64,000 nt of DNA from CBDBJL01 sp965206365 (GTDB taxonomy: Bacteria; Pseudomonadota; Alphaproteobacteria; JABAAW01; JAHZMA01), in the NCBI GenBank assembly GCA_965206365.1, contig CBDBJL010000004.1:1-64000 (forward strand). Reading direction: 5' to 3'. The notes beneath the pieces were generated by a model. It searched no databases, had not been told where the DNA came from, and saw only the letters and a program-made list of their open reading frames with translations. How positions within the stretch are numbered: position 1 is the stretch's first letter; the number at the start of each line of letters is the position of its first letter. Below, piece by piece: positions 51,894 through 61,700 of the stretch. Made by a program: the position numbers and the translations under genes.

Positions 51894-52766
51894 ATGAAAA
51901 TATTTGCCTTTGGACTTGGCTATTGCGTTCAGCGATTCGCTGAATTATTCCCAGAATTTACAATAACTGGCACTTGTCGCACTACAGAAAAAATAACGTC
52001 TTTTCATACGAAACCCCTTCAAGCCATTTTATTTGATGATCGCAATGCGGTTACCAACGCTTTTTTACAAGCCGATCTCGTTATTATCTCAGCCCCACCG
52101 ACAAACTCTTTGCATCCAGACCCAACATTATCGCATTATCATGATTTAATCAAAAATGCGCCCAACAAATATTATTGCTATCTATCAACAATCGGTATTT
52201 ACGGAGACCACCAAGGGGCATGGGTGGATGAAAGCACAACACCAAAGCCAACACAGGAACGTTCAATAATGCGCCTACAAGCCGAGCGGGATTGGCAAGA
52301 CAAGACGGATAATTTATTAATTCTACGCTTAGCAGGAATCTATGGTAAGCATCGGAATCAGTTAATTTCGATGCTTGATGGCAAAAAAACCCGTGCCATC
52401 ATTAAATATCATTCAAGCAACAACCAAAAACATATTTTCAATCGTATTCATGTCGATGATATTGCCAGAGCCATTGATTTTTGTTACCAACAGAAAAAAA
52501 CTGGTATCTATAATTTATCCGACCATGCCCCTTGCCCGCCCGACCAAGTTACATTCTATGTTGCCAATTTGCTTAATTTACCACCACCTGAAATTGTAAA
52601 TTTTGATGATCTGCAAGATCCATCCACAATGCTAAAAAGTTTTTACCAAGATCATAAACGCACCTCTAACAAAAAAATTACCCATGCTGGATTCAAGCTA
52701 CGCTACCCCGATTATCAATCAGGTTTACGTGCAATCTTGCAAAATTTATCGCCCAATGAAGATTGA
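51894..52766 (+). CDS. Atypical NAD-dependent epimerase/SDR-family protein
   Basis: Atypical short-chain dehydrogenase of the YeeZ-like branch, 290 residues. The N-terminal nucleotide-binding loop is FGLGYCVQRFAE, with ITGTCRT after the second strand. LSTIGIYGDHQGAWVDESTTPKPTQ contains a YG-type active site region, and RLAGIYGKHRNQ and FNRIHVDDIARAI are typical of this family. The substrate is unknown; relatives are often annotated as NAD(P)-dependent oxidoreductases. It starts right after folE and its 3' end overlaps the convergent plsC gene by 52 bases. Confidence 0.8.
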   Translation: MKIFAFGLGYCVQRFAELFPEFTITGTCRTTEKITSFHTKPLQAILFDDRNAVTNAFLQADLVIISAPPTNSLHPDPTLSHYHDLIKNAPNKYYCYLSTIGIYGDHQGAWVDESTTPKPTQERSIMRLQAERDWQDKTDNLLILRLAGIYGKHRNQLISMLDGKKTRAIIKYHSSNNQKHIFNRIHVDDIARAIDFCYQQKKTGIYNLSDHAPCPPDQVTFYVANLLNLPPPEIVNFDDLQDPSTMLKSFYQDHKRTSNKKITHAGFKLRYPDYQSGLRAILQNLSPNED

Positions 52767-53482
52767 TTGTAATTCTCAATCAATTTAAGAGATTCATTAT
52801 GCAAAATTTTCTTCAATTCCATCATCATCTCATCTTTAGGCAACCCTACCTTTAAGGGAGGTTGAATGGAAATTTTGATAATACCGGCTGATATTTTGCC
52901 CCGTTTGGGAAAAAAACAACCCGAATTTAATGCCACAGGAATAATCGGAACCTGCAAGGCCTGATAAATAGCAAATATGCCCCCTTTCAATTTTGTTGGT
53001 GCACCTACCAAACTTCGGGTCCCCTCAGGATAAATAATCAATTTATAGCCCCGAATATTTTTTAATTTTTCCGCTTGGGCTAAAATTTTATGCAATGATT
53101 CGATGCCTGCCTTACGATTAATCGCAAGAACATCTAAACGCGCCAACCACCAACCGAAAATGGGAATCCAAGTTAATTCACGTTTTAAAATAATCGTTGC
53201 CTTAGGAATATGAAGAAATAAAATAAATGTTTCCCACATCGATTGATGTTTGCTTGCAATAATTACTGTTTCATCCCGATGAATATGTTCAAGCCCTTCA
53301 ATTTGATAAGAAATGTTCCACAATATTTTCCCAATGCTCAAAACACCCTTTACCCATTGGCGTGCAACCCAAATCAAAGCCTTATTATTGGGCAGTGCCA
53401 ACATCCAAAATAATGTTATCCCAACCATAATTGACAAAATTGTCAAGAAACTAATAAACAATATCCATTTGAATTTTTGCAT
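52715..53482 (-). CDS. plsC: 1-acyl-sn-glycerol-3-phosphate acyltransferase PlsC-like
   Basis: Inner-membrane acyltransferase of phospholipid synthesis, 255 residues. An N-terminal membrane helix (residues 5-25) is followed by the acyltransferase block SKHQSMWETF, where the catalytic pattern reads H-x4-E rather than the textbook H-x4-D; this form is seen in other proteobacterial members. YPEGTRSLVG is the substrate-binding motif, with ILKRELTWIPIFGWWLARLDVLAINR between. It is the last gene of the ftsE-ftsX-YdcF-plsC string, five bases after the YdcF gene, and convergent with the SDR gene. Confidence 0.9.
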   Translation of the reverse strand: MQKFKWILFISFLTILSIMVGITLFWMLALPNNKALIWVARQWVKGVLSIGKILWNISYQIEGLEHIHRDETVIIASKHQSMWETFILFLHIPKATIILKRELTWIPIFGWWLARLDVLAINRKAGIESLHKILAQAEKLKNIRGYKLIIYPEGTRSLVGAPTKLKGGIFAIYQALQVPIIPVALNSGCFFPKRGKISAGIIKISIQPPLKVGLPKDEMMMELKKILHNESLKLIENYNQSSLGDKFCKIARKPD

Positions 53483-53487
53483 TATTT

Positions 53488-54162
53488 TTATGAAATCGGA
53501 GTAAAACTCGTTTCGTTTGAATCTGGTTTTAAATTAATACCCCAGAAAGTAGCTTGTAATCGTGCAAAAATATATTTGTTGTATTCCGAAATAATCAAAG
53601 CCCGCGTCCCTGGTAATTTTCCCCAACGATGCGAACGCCCATATTCCGATAATACCGGAAAAATAGTAATCTCTAACTCGTAAGGTGCTTTCTCTAAATA
53701 ATACAAACTTCGGGGAATATGATAGCTAGATGTTACCAAAATAATATTTTGAATATTTTCTTTTTGCAGCCAATTCAAGCTTTCACGCGCATTGCCATAA
53801 GTATTATGCGCATCATAACCCACAGTAACGCAACAAAGCGGGGTACGAGACTGATCAAAATTTTTCAGCAAACTCGCCACTTCAACACCACGATAAACCC
53901 CAGAAATAAAAAGCTTTTGTGCATAATTGCTCCGCAAAAGCTCAAACCCTGAATCCAACCGATTATTTCCTCCGGTAAATACGATAATGGCATCAGCTTG
54001 TGTTTGTGCAATCCGAGGAATCGGGTATGTGTTTTGCGGTTGTGGTAAACTAGCGGCAAACATCCACAGGCCCGTTGCCCATAAAATAGGAAAACTGGCA
54101 ATAACGCCTGCAATAATCATCCTTCTTTGTCTTGATACTTTTAACCTACGCCTACGACTCAT
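53488..54162 (-). CDS. YdcF-like (DUF218) membrane protein
   Basis: DUF218-family protein with one N-terminal membrane segment. The frame extends further upstream inside ftsX, but the ATG at 54162 overlaps the ftsX stop by four bases and gives a sensible 224-residue protein (MSRRRRLKVSRQRRMIIAG and a hydrophobic helix). The DUF218 core has ADAIIVFTGGNNRLDSGFELL, LFISGVYRGVE and the strand NIILVTSSYHIPRSL. Members act in envelope or cell-wall processes (e.g. SanA/YdcF), yet exact functions are unknown. Its placement between ftsX and plsC is typical of alphaproteobacteria. Confidence 0.85.
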   Translation of the reverse strand: MSRRRRLKVSRQRRMIIAGVIASFPILWATGLWMFAASLPQPQNTYPIPRIAQTQADAIIVFTGGNNRLDSGFELLRSNYAQKLFISGVYRGVEVASLLKNFDQSRTPLCCVTVGYDAHNTYGNARESLNWLQKENIQNIILVTSSYHIPRSLYYLEKAPYELEITIFPVLSEYGRSHRWGKLPGTRALIISEYNKYIFARLQATFWGINLKPDSNETSFTPIS

Positions 54163-55061
54163 GGTAACAACCTTGCCAATTGTGTTTTTACTGTTATTCT
54201 TGTGGTGATCATTGCTAATAAAACAAATATAATCGGCAACATCAGCAATATCGGCCACTGCCAAATTCCAAGAATTAAAGGTGGCAACCAATAAATAACC
54301 GCCTGTCCGGCGATCAGCCTAATCGTTATTACAACGATAACCGCAAAAACAAACCCCGATAATGCTCCCCGCCAAGCCGTTGCGATAATGTAACTTAAAA
54401 ACTGTTTTAACATATAACGATCCTCTGCGCCAAATAAATGTAACAATTCAATAATTTCTGCATGCGTACTCATCGCCGCGCGAACCGCAAATACAATCAT
54501 AATTGCCGCAGTAATAATCACCACTAGAATGGATAAATACGAAACAAATTGGAACGCTAATGCGATTCGAACTAACCGCTCTCGCCATAAATTATGATCA
54601 TCTAATATGGCCCGATTGTCAATTTTCCTTAATAATCCACGAACCGTCTCCAAATTCTCAGCCGTAATACTACTCATCGTCACATCAATTAATGTTGGCA
54701 ATGGCAAACCATCCACACGTGCCGCTTCACCAAACCAAGGGACCAAAAGCTGTTTCAATTCAGATTGTTCTATGATTCTCGCATCAATAATTTCCGGTAA
54801 TAATTTTAATTCACCCACCAAAAGTTGGTTCTTTTGCAATCTGGCTTGTTGTTCATCAGGCAATAAAATATCATCAGTAGCATCAATAACAATTGTTATT
54901 TTCCCTGTAAGATCATTTTGCCATAAATGCGAAATATTGCCCACCATCATACCACCCGTTAGCATCAAAGCTGCCATAAAGGTCATAAAACCGACAATCC
55001 ATGGCAATAAATGATTCGCTTTATCTTGCGCCAAAGGAATATCTTTCGGGTGCGAACTCAT
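54159..55061 (-). CDS. ftsX: Cell division ABC transporter permease FtsX
   Basis: Membrane partner of FtsE in the divisome complex that activates peptidoglycan hydrolases. The 300 residues have an N-terminal membrane helix (about 24-44), a periplasmic domain (ITIVIDATDDILLPDEQ onward), then three membrane segments with the FtsX-type ABC2 permease region and the cytoplasmic segment THAEIIELLHLFGAEDRYMLKQFL. It begins two bases after the ftsE stop and overlaps the YdcF gene by four bases. Confidence 0.93.
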   Translation of the reverse strand: MSSHPKDIPLAQDKANHLLPWIVGFMTFMAALMLTGGMMVGNISHLWQNDLTGKITIVIDATDDILLPDEQQARLQKNQLLVGELKLLPEIIDARIIEQSELKQLLVPWFGEAARVDGLPLPTLIDVTMSSITAENLETVRGLLRKIDNRAILDDHNLWRERLVRIALAFQFVSYLSILVVIITAAIMIVFAVRAAMSTHAEIIELLHLFGAEDRYMLKQFLSYIIATAWRGALSGFVFAVIVVITIRLIAGQAVIYWLPPLILGIWQWPILLMLPIIFVLLAMITTRITVKTQLARLLP

Positions 55062-55063
55062 TA

Positions 55064-55789
55064 TTAAGACTGCCTTGTGCGCATATTACTGTTGATAGGC
55101 TGTTGTTGGCCGTTTTTTTGGCGTTGCATTACCCGAACGCTCCCTTGTTGCAACATTAACATATCGTGTGGATGTTCGCTTAATAATCTTTGATTATGCG
55201 TGGCAATAATCACACTGGTACCATTACGATTAAGCTGTTCAAATAAGTAAAGTAATTTTTTTGCAATTGCATCATCTACATTGCCCGTAGGTTCATCGGC
55301 AAGTAATAATTTAGGATTGGTAATGATAGCGCGCGCAATGGCAACGCGTTGTTGTTGCCCGCCAGAAAGGGTTAATGGAAAAGCATTTCGTTTCTCAATC
55401 AACTCCACCCATTCCATAAGTTCAGTAACATTTTTTTTGATTCGATCCTCAGAGGTGCCACGCAACCGAAGGGGCAAAGCAATATTATCAAATGCTGAGA
55501 GATGATTTAGTAACCGAAAATCTTGAAACACAACACCAATTTTACGCCGAAATTCAGGAAATTGCCGCCTACGTAAATTAGCAGTATCATGTCCAAACAT
55601 ATAAACCAAACCTCGATGCGGACGATGCGCCAAGTAAAGTAACCGTAACAAAGATGTTTTCCCTGCGCCTGATACTCCGGTTAAATACAGAAAAGCCCCT
55701 TCTTCCACAGCAAAACTAATATCATGCAGGATCTCGGATCCCAGCCCATAGCGTATGCCCACATTTTCAAAACGAATCACAGCACCCAT
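55064..55789 (-). CDS. ftsE: Cell division ATP-binding protein FtsE
   Basis: ABC ATPase of the FtsEX complex. Walker A GVSGAGKTSL, Q-loop VVFQDFRLL, signature LSGGQQQRVAIARAI, Walker B LLLADEPTGNVDD and H-loop ATHN are all present. VSGAGKTSLLRLLYLAHRPHRG is the FtsE-type Walker region, and the length of 241 residues is normal. It starts 44 bases after the cheR stop on the same strand, so read-through from the chemotaxis genes is possible. Confidence 0.95.
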   Translation of the reverse strand: MGAVIRFENVGIRYGLGSEILHDISFAVEEGAFLYLTGVSGAGKTSLLRLLYLAHRPHRGLVYMFGHDTANLRRRQFPEFRRKIGVVFQDFRLLNHLSAFDNIALPLRLRGTSEDRIKKNVTELMEWVELIEKRNAFPLTLSGGQQQRVAIARAIITNPKLLLADEPTGNVDDAIAKKLLYLFEQLNRNGTSVIIATHNQRLLSEHPHDMLMLQQGSVRVMQRQKNGQQQPINSNMRTRQS

Positions 55790-55833
55790 GATATTTCTAA
55801 AAATTCCTCTGCGCCAACAAAAAATTCATCTTT

Positions 55834-56667
55834 TTATGGTTTTAATTCGTAAATTAAATAATCTTGACTTTCTAAAACCGTAGCAAACCTCTCTTTATAC
55901 TGTAACATTCCTTCACTGGCACCCAAAATTAAATAACCATCTTTTTGCATGTGGAGTGCAAGTAATCCTAATATTTTCAACCGACTCTCAGTGCTAAAAT
56001 AGATTAACACATTGCGACACAGTACCAAATCAAACTTATGTTCAATGATCTGCGGTAGGGGATCAAACAAATTATGCTGAAAAAAAGTTACCTGAGATGT
56101 GATTTCATCTTTAAGCTTCCAAGCATTCATATTAATTTGTTCAAAATAATAAATTAAATCTGAAATTGGCAACCCCCGTTGCACTTCTAATTTATTGTAG
56201 GTTGCATTTTTTGCTTTTTCTAAAGCTACGCTTGAAATATCACTTGCATAAATTTCTATATTAATTTTTTTTAATAAATCTTCCTCCTTCGCAAATAACA
56301 AAGCCAAAGAATAAGCTTCTTGCCCTGTAGAACAAGCTGAAGACCAAATTCGTATGTTTTTTTTCTTACGTTTTAGTAAAGCCGGCAAAATATAATTTTT
56401 AACCGCCTGAAACGGCATCCGATCACGAAAAAAAGATGTTTCATGATTAAGCAAATATTCAATTAATTCTTCACGCATCCGCGAGTGAAAAAAATCATCT
56501 CCAGTAATAAGCCCTAGCAAATCTGCATCCGTACGATATTCTGTGTGTACCAGCATGAATTGAATAATTTTTTGTTTTAAAATTTCTAAATTATTACTTG
56601 AGGTAACCACCCCTGTTTTCTCTTCTAAAGATTGCGCAATTGCTCTAAGGGGCCGCGTTAAAGCCAT
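55834..56667 (-). CDS. cheR: Chemotaxis protein methyltransferase CheR
   Basis: Methylates glutamates on chemoreceptors using SAM. I place the start at ATG 56667, which shares its A with the cheB stop (TGATG); a longer frame reaches back to 56706. The N-terminal all-alpha domain is followed by LLNHETSFFRDRMPF, the SAM-binding core IRIWSSACSTGQEAYSLALLF, YASDISSVALEKAKNATY, and FDLVLCRNVLIYFS. Length 277 is typical. It lies at the end of cheA-cheY-cheB-cheR. Confidence 0.95.
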   Translation of the reverse strand: MALTRPLRAIAQSLEEKTGVVTSSNNLEILKQKIIQFMLVHTEYRTDADLLGLITGDDFFHSRMREELIEYLLNHETSFFRDRMPFQAVKNYILPALLKRKKKNIRIWSSACSTGQEAYSLALLFAKEEDLLKKINIEIYASDISSVALEKAKNATYNKLEVQRGLPISDLIYYFEQINMNAWKLKDEITSQVTFFQHNLFDPLPQIIEHKFDLVLCRNVLIYFSTESRLKILGLLALHMQKDGYLILGASEGMLQYKERFATVLESQDYLIYELKP

Positions 56668-58217
56668 CACGAAACACTGATTCCTTGAATAAGTTTTGCA
56701 CACCATCCATAAATTGCATCAGGTGGCAAAGCCACTGAAGCACAGCCCTTATTCATAATTGTCCCTGGCATCCCCCAAATTAAACTCGTTTCCTCATCTT
56801 GAATAACCACAACACCATTCTTATTCGCAAGTATTTCGGCATAAGTGCTACCGTCACGACCCATACCGGTAAGAATAATCATCAAGATATCACCACCATA
56901 TATCTCCATCATATGGCGAACCATAACATCAACCGATGGTTTGCAACAATGCTCAGTTGGCGACGTATTATCTTCATAAGCGATAATTTGCCCATTTTTA
57001 CGCTTAAGTCCAAGATGACTTCCACCATGGGCAATGTAAACCCCATCTTGTTCTATTACCTCATCTTGACAAACCTCTTTTGCATTCACAGAACCGTGCG
57101 CTGCAATTTGTGTTGTTAAAACACCGGTAAAAAAATCTGGCATATGCTGAGTAACAAACACCGGCATTTTAAATCGTGCCAATTCAGGAACTAATTTTTG
57201 TACCAAGGGAGGACCTCCCGTTGAAGCTCCCAAAGCAATTGCTTTAGGCTTAAAATTTTTGGGCAAAGGACGAAATGATAGGTCATCCTGGCGATAGGAA
57301 ACGCTTCGTTGTGAATCGCGTAATATTTTTTTGTTTCGTTGAATTTCTTCTAAAGTAACCTCTTCTTTAATATCCAATTTTTCACTAACTTTAACGTCTG
57401 CTCTAACTTTTGGGCTTTCTGGTACTTTCACTTTCAAAGAAGATGGTTTCTCGGGCGTAGTAGGAGGGCGGGGTACATAAGGAGATTTACGCTGAACAGA
57501 TGGAGGCAAAGATTTCGCAATCGTTGGTGATGGTATGACGGTTTTTTTTGCCACCTCCTCCGACACATTTTGGGGGGACACCCCTGGCAAGGGTGCTCTG
57601 CTTAATATTTTTTTATCATCACCGGGGGCTGTATAATCTATGCGGGTTGCAAAAGCTTGTTTGCTACGCTTGCTAATACTTGCTTCACGGCTTTGCACAT
57701 TCATTTGGTCACGTTTTTTATTGAGTGCATCGGTATAATCTGAAAATTTTCTTTTAATCTTATGCCTTTTCAGCCCAAGGGTAAGAATTTTTTCATTCAT
57801 ATAATCTTGAAATTCTTCAGCATTCAAACTTTGTCGAATTGCACTCGGTTTTTCTAAATAATCGGCTGCACCATTATTAAGAGCGATATGCGTAACTTCT
57901 GCATTCTCACGGCTTAAGGTTGACGCCATAACAATCATCACATCCGCATCATACTGAATCAGCCTTCCCAAGGCTTCCAACCCATCCATAATGGGCATTT
58001 CAATATCTAAAATAATTACATCTACATTTTGTTCACGCTGGCGGATAAGGGCATCTAGCCCATTCTCTGCAAAAGCAACAATATTTACATTCTCATTGCC
58101 GGCAAGCATACGCGTATAAAGTTTACGGATAATAGGCGCATCATCAACGATCATAACATCAACAACATCCTGCTGATGTTCCCCTTCTGCAGAAACCGAC
58201 GGCAGGGTTCTATCCAA
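56667..58217 (-). CDS. cheB: Chemotaxis response regulator/glutamate methylesterase CheB with long linker
   Basis: Removes methyl groups from receptors when phosphorylated. The receiver domain (about residues 18-140) has VDVMIVDDAP and the phospho-Asp in ILDIEMPIMDG. The C-terminal methylesterase (about 325-510) carries the Ser in GASTGGPP, the His in TQHMP and the Asp in ILTGMGRDGST. At 516 residues it is about 150 longer than most CheB proteins, because the receiver and esterase are joined by a Ser/Pro/Lys-rich linker (roughly 160-320) with no recognisable domain. It is 77 bases downstream of cheY. Confidence 0.94.
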   Translation of the reverse strand: MDRTLPSVSAEGEHQQDVVDVMIVDDAPIIRKLYTRMLAGNENVNIVAFAENGLDALIRQREQNVDVIILDIEMPIMDGLEALGRLIQYDADVMIVMASTLSRENAEVTHIALNNGAADYLEKPSAIRQSLNAEEFQDYMNEKILTLGLKRHKIKRKFSDYTDALNKKRDQMNVQSREASISKRSKQAFATRIDYTAPGDDKKILSRAPLPGVSPQNVSEEVAKKTVIPSPTIAKSLPPSVQRKSPYVPRPPTTPEKPSSLKVKVPESPKVRADVKVSEKLDIKEEVTLEEIQRNKKILRDSQRSVSYRQDDLSFRPLPKNFKPKAIALGASTGGPPLVQKLVPELARFKMPVFVTQHMPDFFTGVLTTQIAAHGSVNAKEVCQDEVIEQDGVYIAHGGSHLGLKRKNGQIIAYEDNTSPTEHCCKPSVDVMVRHMMEIYGGDILMIILTGMGRDGSTYAEILANKNGVVVIQDEETSLIWGMPGTIMNKGCASVALPPDAIYGWCAKLIQGISVS

Positions 58218-58293
58218 TTGACTGTTCCCCTTTATTCAAATGTAGCGCAATTTTAAACCATTCAAAATCACGATCTAAGCACTTTACTTAAAT

Positions 58294-58662
58294 TTACAAA
58301 ACGCCTATTTCTAAAAATTTACTCTTAATGATCGCCTCATCAAAGGGTTTCATAATATATTCATTCGCACCGGCATCCATGCCTTCTTTTACGTGATCTG
58401 CATCTGATTCGGTTGTACAAAAAATTACTTTTGTCCCACCACTATTACCCTCGGCTCGTAACTTCTTTAAAAAATCTATCCCTGACATAACAGGCATATT
58501 CCAATCCAGCAAAATCACATCTGGCATTAAATCCGAGCAGGCATCAAAAGCTTCCTGACCATTTTCAGCCTCACGCACTTCCAGACCAATATCTTCGATA
58601 ATTTTACGTGCCATAATACGGACAATCTTTGAATCATCAACCACTAAACATTGCTTCGCCAT
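58294..58662 (-). CDS. cheY: Chemotaxis response regulator CheY
   Basis: Single receiver domain, 122 residues. The acidic pair is in CLVVDDSK, the phospho-Asp in ILLDWNMPVMSG, the switch Thr in FCTTES and the conserved Lys in IMKPFDEAI. A strong AGGAGGA Shine-Dalgarno (58671-58677) precedes the ATG. Being between cheA and cheB, and matching alphaproteobacterial CheY, it likely acts on the motor; with no flagellar genes in the window this is inferred. Confidence 0.94.
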   Translation of the reverse strand: MAKQCLVVDDSKIVRIMARKIIEDIGLEVREAENGQEAFDACSDLMPDVILLDWNMPVMSGIDFLKKLRAEGNSGGTKVIFCTTESDADHVKEGMDAGANEYIMKPFDEAIIKSKFLEIGVL

Positions 58663-58790
58663 ATAATACTTCCTCCTAACGTGTCAGTATCGCTCATAAA
58701 TATTCTAGAAAAATAACCTAAATTTCATATCAATCACACAAAAAAATCGTAAGATTTACAACTGTCCACAACGTTATGCATAGAAATACA

Positions 58791-61700
58791 TTATGTTTTG
58801 AACATTAGCAAGCTCTGTACAAGGGCTCTTTTATCACTTTTCACAATAAAATCTGTAAAACCAGCAATATACCCTGATTCCGTATCAATAGAATGCACAT
58901 TTGTCGTCACAGCCAATACCGGAAGAGTTGACCAATTGCCACCCTCACGGATTCTACTGGTAAAACTAAAAATTTCTTCGCCAAACGAATCGATATCCGC
59001 AACAATTGCATCAAATTTAACATTACGTTGTAACAATTCATAAGCCTCTCTCACCGAATTTACAGATGTAACCCTATGACCTGAAGCAGAAAGATAAGGA
59101 ACAACCAAATCACGATAAACATCATTCGCATCAATCAGCAATACTTTATGCAAAACCGTTGTTTTCTTAGATACAGAATTCATGTATAATTCGTGCCCTA
59201 ACTGTTCAGTAAAGGCGGCTTTCCAATAAAATTCTGGGTCAATAATATCAGTGGCTTCCCCACGAATAATAGTAGAACCCACAATGCCTGGCGTATTGGT
59301 AGTCATTTGCACTTCCAACCGCTCTTCAACAATATCATTAATTTCTTGAACAATCAGCCCCATAGAATGTTGTTCATCTGAAAACACCAAAACCGGAAAA
59401 CGTCCCTCAGCTGGCACTGCTTCATTATCCAAAGTAACCAAAGGCATTAATTTACCACGATATTGTACCGCGGGCTGATTATTAGGATATTCAACAGTAG
59501 AAAGATCAATTTCTTCCAAACGCGCAACAACCCCAAGTGGAACCGCTTTCTTTGCGCCCTCATTCGATTGAAATAACAACAAGGTCATACGTGAATGATC
59601 ATGACCGTCACCTTCTTGCACATCATCATCACCCGAACCTGTCGACATTTGAATATCCCCCACCATTCTACCAACCCCGTTGGGATCAATAATCATAATC
59701 ACCGAACCATCACCCAAAATCGTATTGCCACTAAAATACGGAATATCTCTTAAAATGCGCCCCGTAGGCTTAACCACAATTTCTTCTGTATCATTCACTT
59801 GTTCAACAATAATACCAAAATAATTTGTACCCACCTTCGTCACTACAATATAATTATTCATTGTGCCACCAATGGCATGCATGATTTGCAAATAACGCCC
59901 AACTTGCCTTTTTTCCGTAGTCGTTAATTTTGCTTCAATCTCACTAAGCGATGAATCTCCAAGCGAATCAATCGCCCGACGCATATCTTCTTCCTTACGA
60001 TTTTCTTTATTGGAATGATATCGATCATTAGCCCTTTCTTGCTCTTGTGCCTCTATCGACTGATCCTGCTTGTTTGTTAAAGATTTAGCAGATAATTCTT
60101 CTTCAGGCGAACCACCCTCTTCATTTTTTGGAGAATCAGAATCCTGAGGAGCATCAGGTCCAGCATCGTCATGAAAACTTTCATTATCTACAATTAAAAC
60201 CCCATCATATTCATCTTGGTAACGATCATCTTCACGTTCGGTTGCCTGAAAATCACTTTCCTGACTTTTGATAAATCCGCGCAATGCTGCCTGATTTACC
60301 ATTTCCAGCGCAATGCGATGAATATCGGTTTTACTATAGCGTTGTAAAGCTGTAATCCCTAAAACTTTGCGCAAAGGCAATAATGGCAATAATCGATTCC
60401 GCAACCGCAAAACTGGCGTGCGTTGAATTAATTCAATCCGGTGTTCAGATGTATCTGAAACATTAACCAATTCCATCACTGAAATTTGTGGGATTGCAAA
60501 TCGCTCGATTCCACAATTTACAATCAATGCTTGAACAATTGCCAAAGTAAGTGGGATTTTAACTGTGAAAGTCGTTCCCCGCCCTAAGGTAGAATTGAGT
60601 TCGATAGTACCACCAATTTTGTCAATATTGGTCTTCACTACATCCATGCCCACACCGCGCCCAGAAACTGAAGTTATGACTGAAGCAGTTGAAAACCCTG
60701 GATGGAAAATATAAGCATTTAACTGAGAATCTGTTAACCCATTAACATCAACCTCCGAGAGAAGATGTTGTTCAACAATTTTATCTCGAATCCGATTCGA
60801 ATCGATCCCCGCACCATCATCAGAAATCTCAATAATGATATGGCCACCTTCATGAAAAGCATTTAAGGTAACGTTTCCTTGTTCTGGCTTATGAGCCGCA
60901 GCACGTTTTTCAGCACTTTCAACCCCATGATCAGCAGAATTTCGGACCATATGTAACAATGGGTCTTTAATCACTTCTAAAACCTGACGATCAAGTTCCG
61001 TTTCCGCACCAATCATCTTAAGGTTAATGTTCTTCTTTAACTCATGATTTAAATCTCGAATCAATCTCGGTAACTTACTCCAAGCATTTCCAATCGGTTG
61101 CATCCGAGTTTTCATGACCCCTTCTTGCAATTCTGAAGTAATAATATTCAAACGCTGAAGTGGTGTTGTAAATGAAGTATCTTCACGATGACGCAGAAGC
61201 TGAAGCAATTGATTGCGCGTTAGCACAAGTTCAGAAACCATTGTCATCAAATTTTCCAACAGCTCAACCGAAACCTTAATCGAACCCTGCGGACCTTTAT
61301 GTTCGCCCCCGCCCTGACGCTGTTGTGTAGGAACATTTCCACCGGTTTTTGCAAGCTGTGAGCCCGTATGTGCCGGCAAATTATCCATGTTTTCATGTTG
61401 TAATTCGTCATTCACCAACACATCTCGTGTGTCAACAATACTATTTGCCGAATTACCTTCACCTAACTCCATATCTGCAGCATAAGCAACATCAGAATCT
61501 ACGGCAACCGTAGGAATTATTTCACTATCATCACCACTAACAGCAGTTGAAACTGTAGGGGCTGCCACGGGAGGCGGTGCCACTGCCGCGGGAGGTGGCG
61601 GAGGAGGAGGAGGAGGTGGCGGAGGAGGCGGTGCCACTGCCGCGGGAGGAGGTGGAGGTGGAGGTGGCGGAGGAGGCGGTGCCACTTCCACAGGAGGTGG

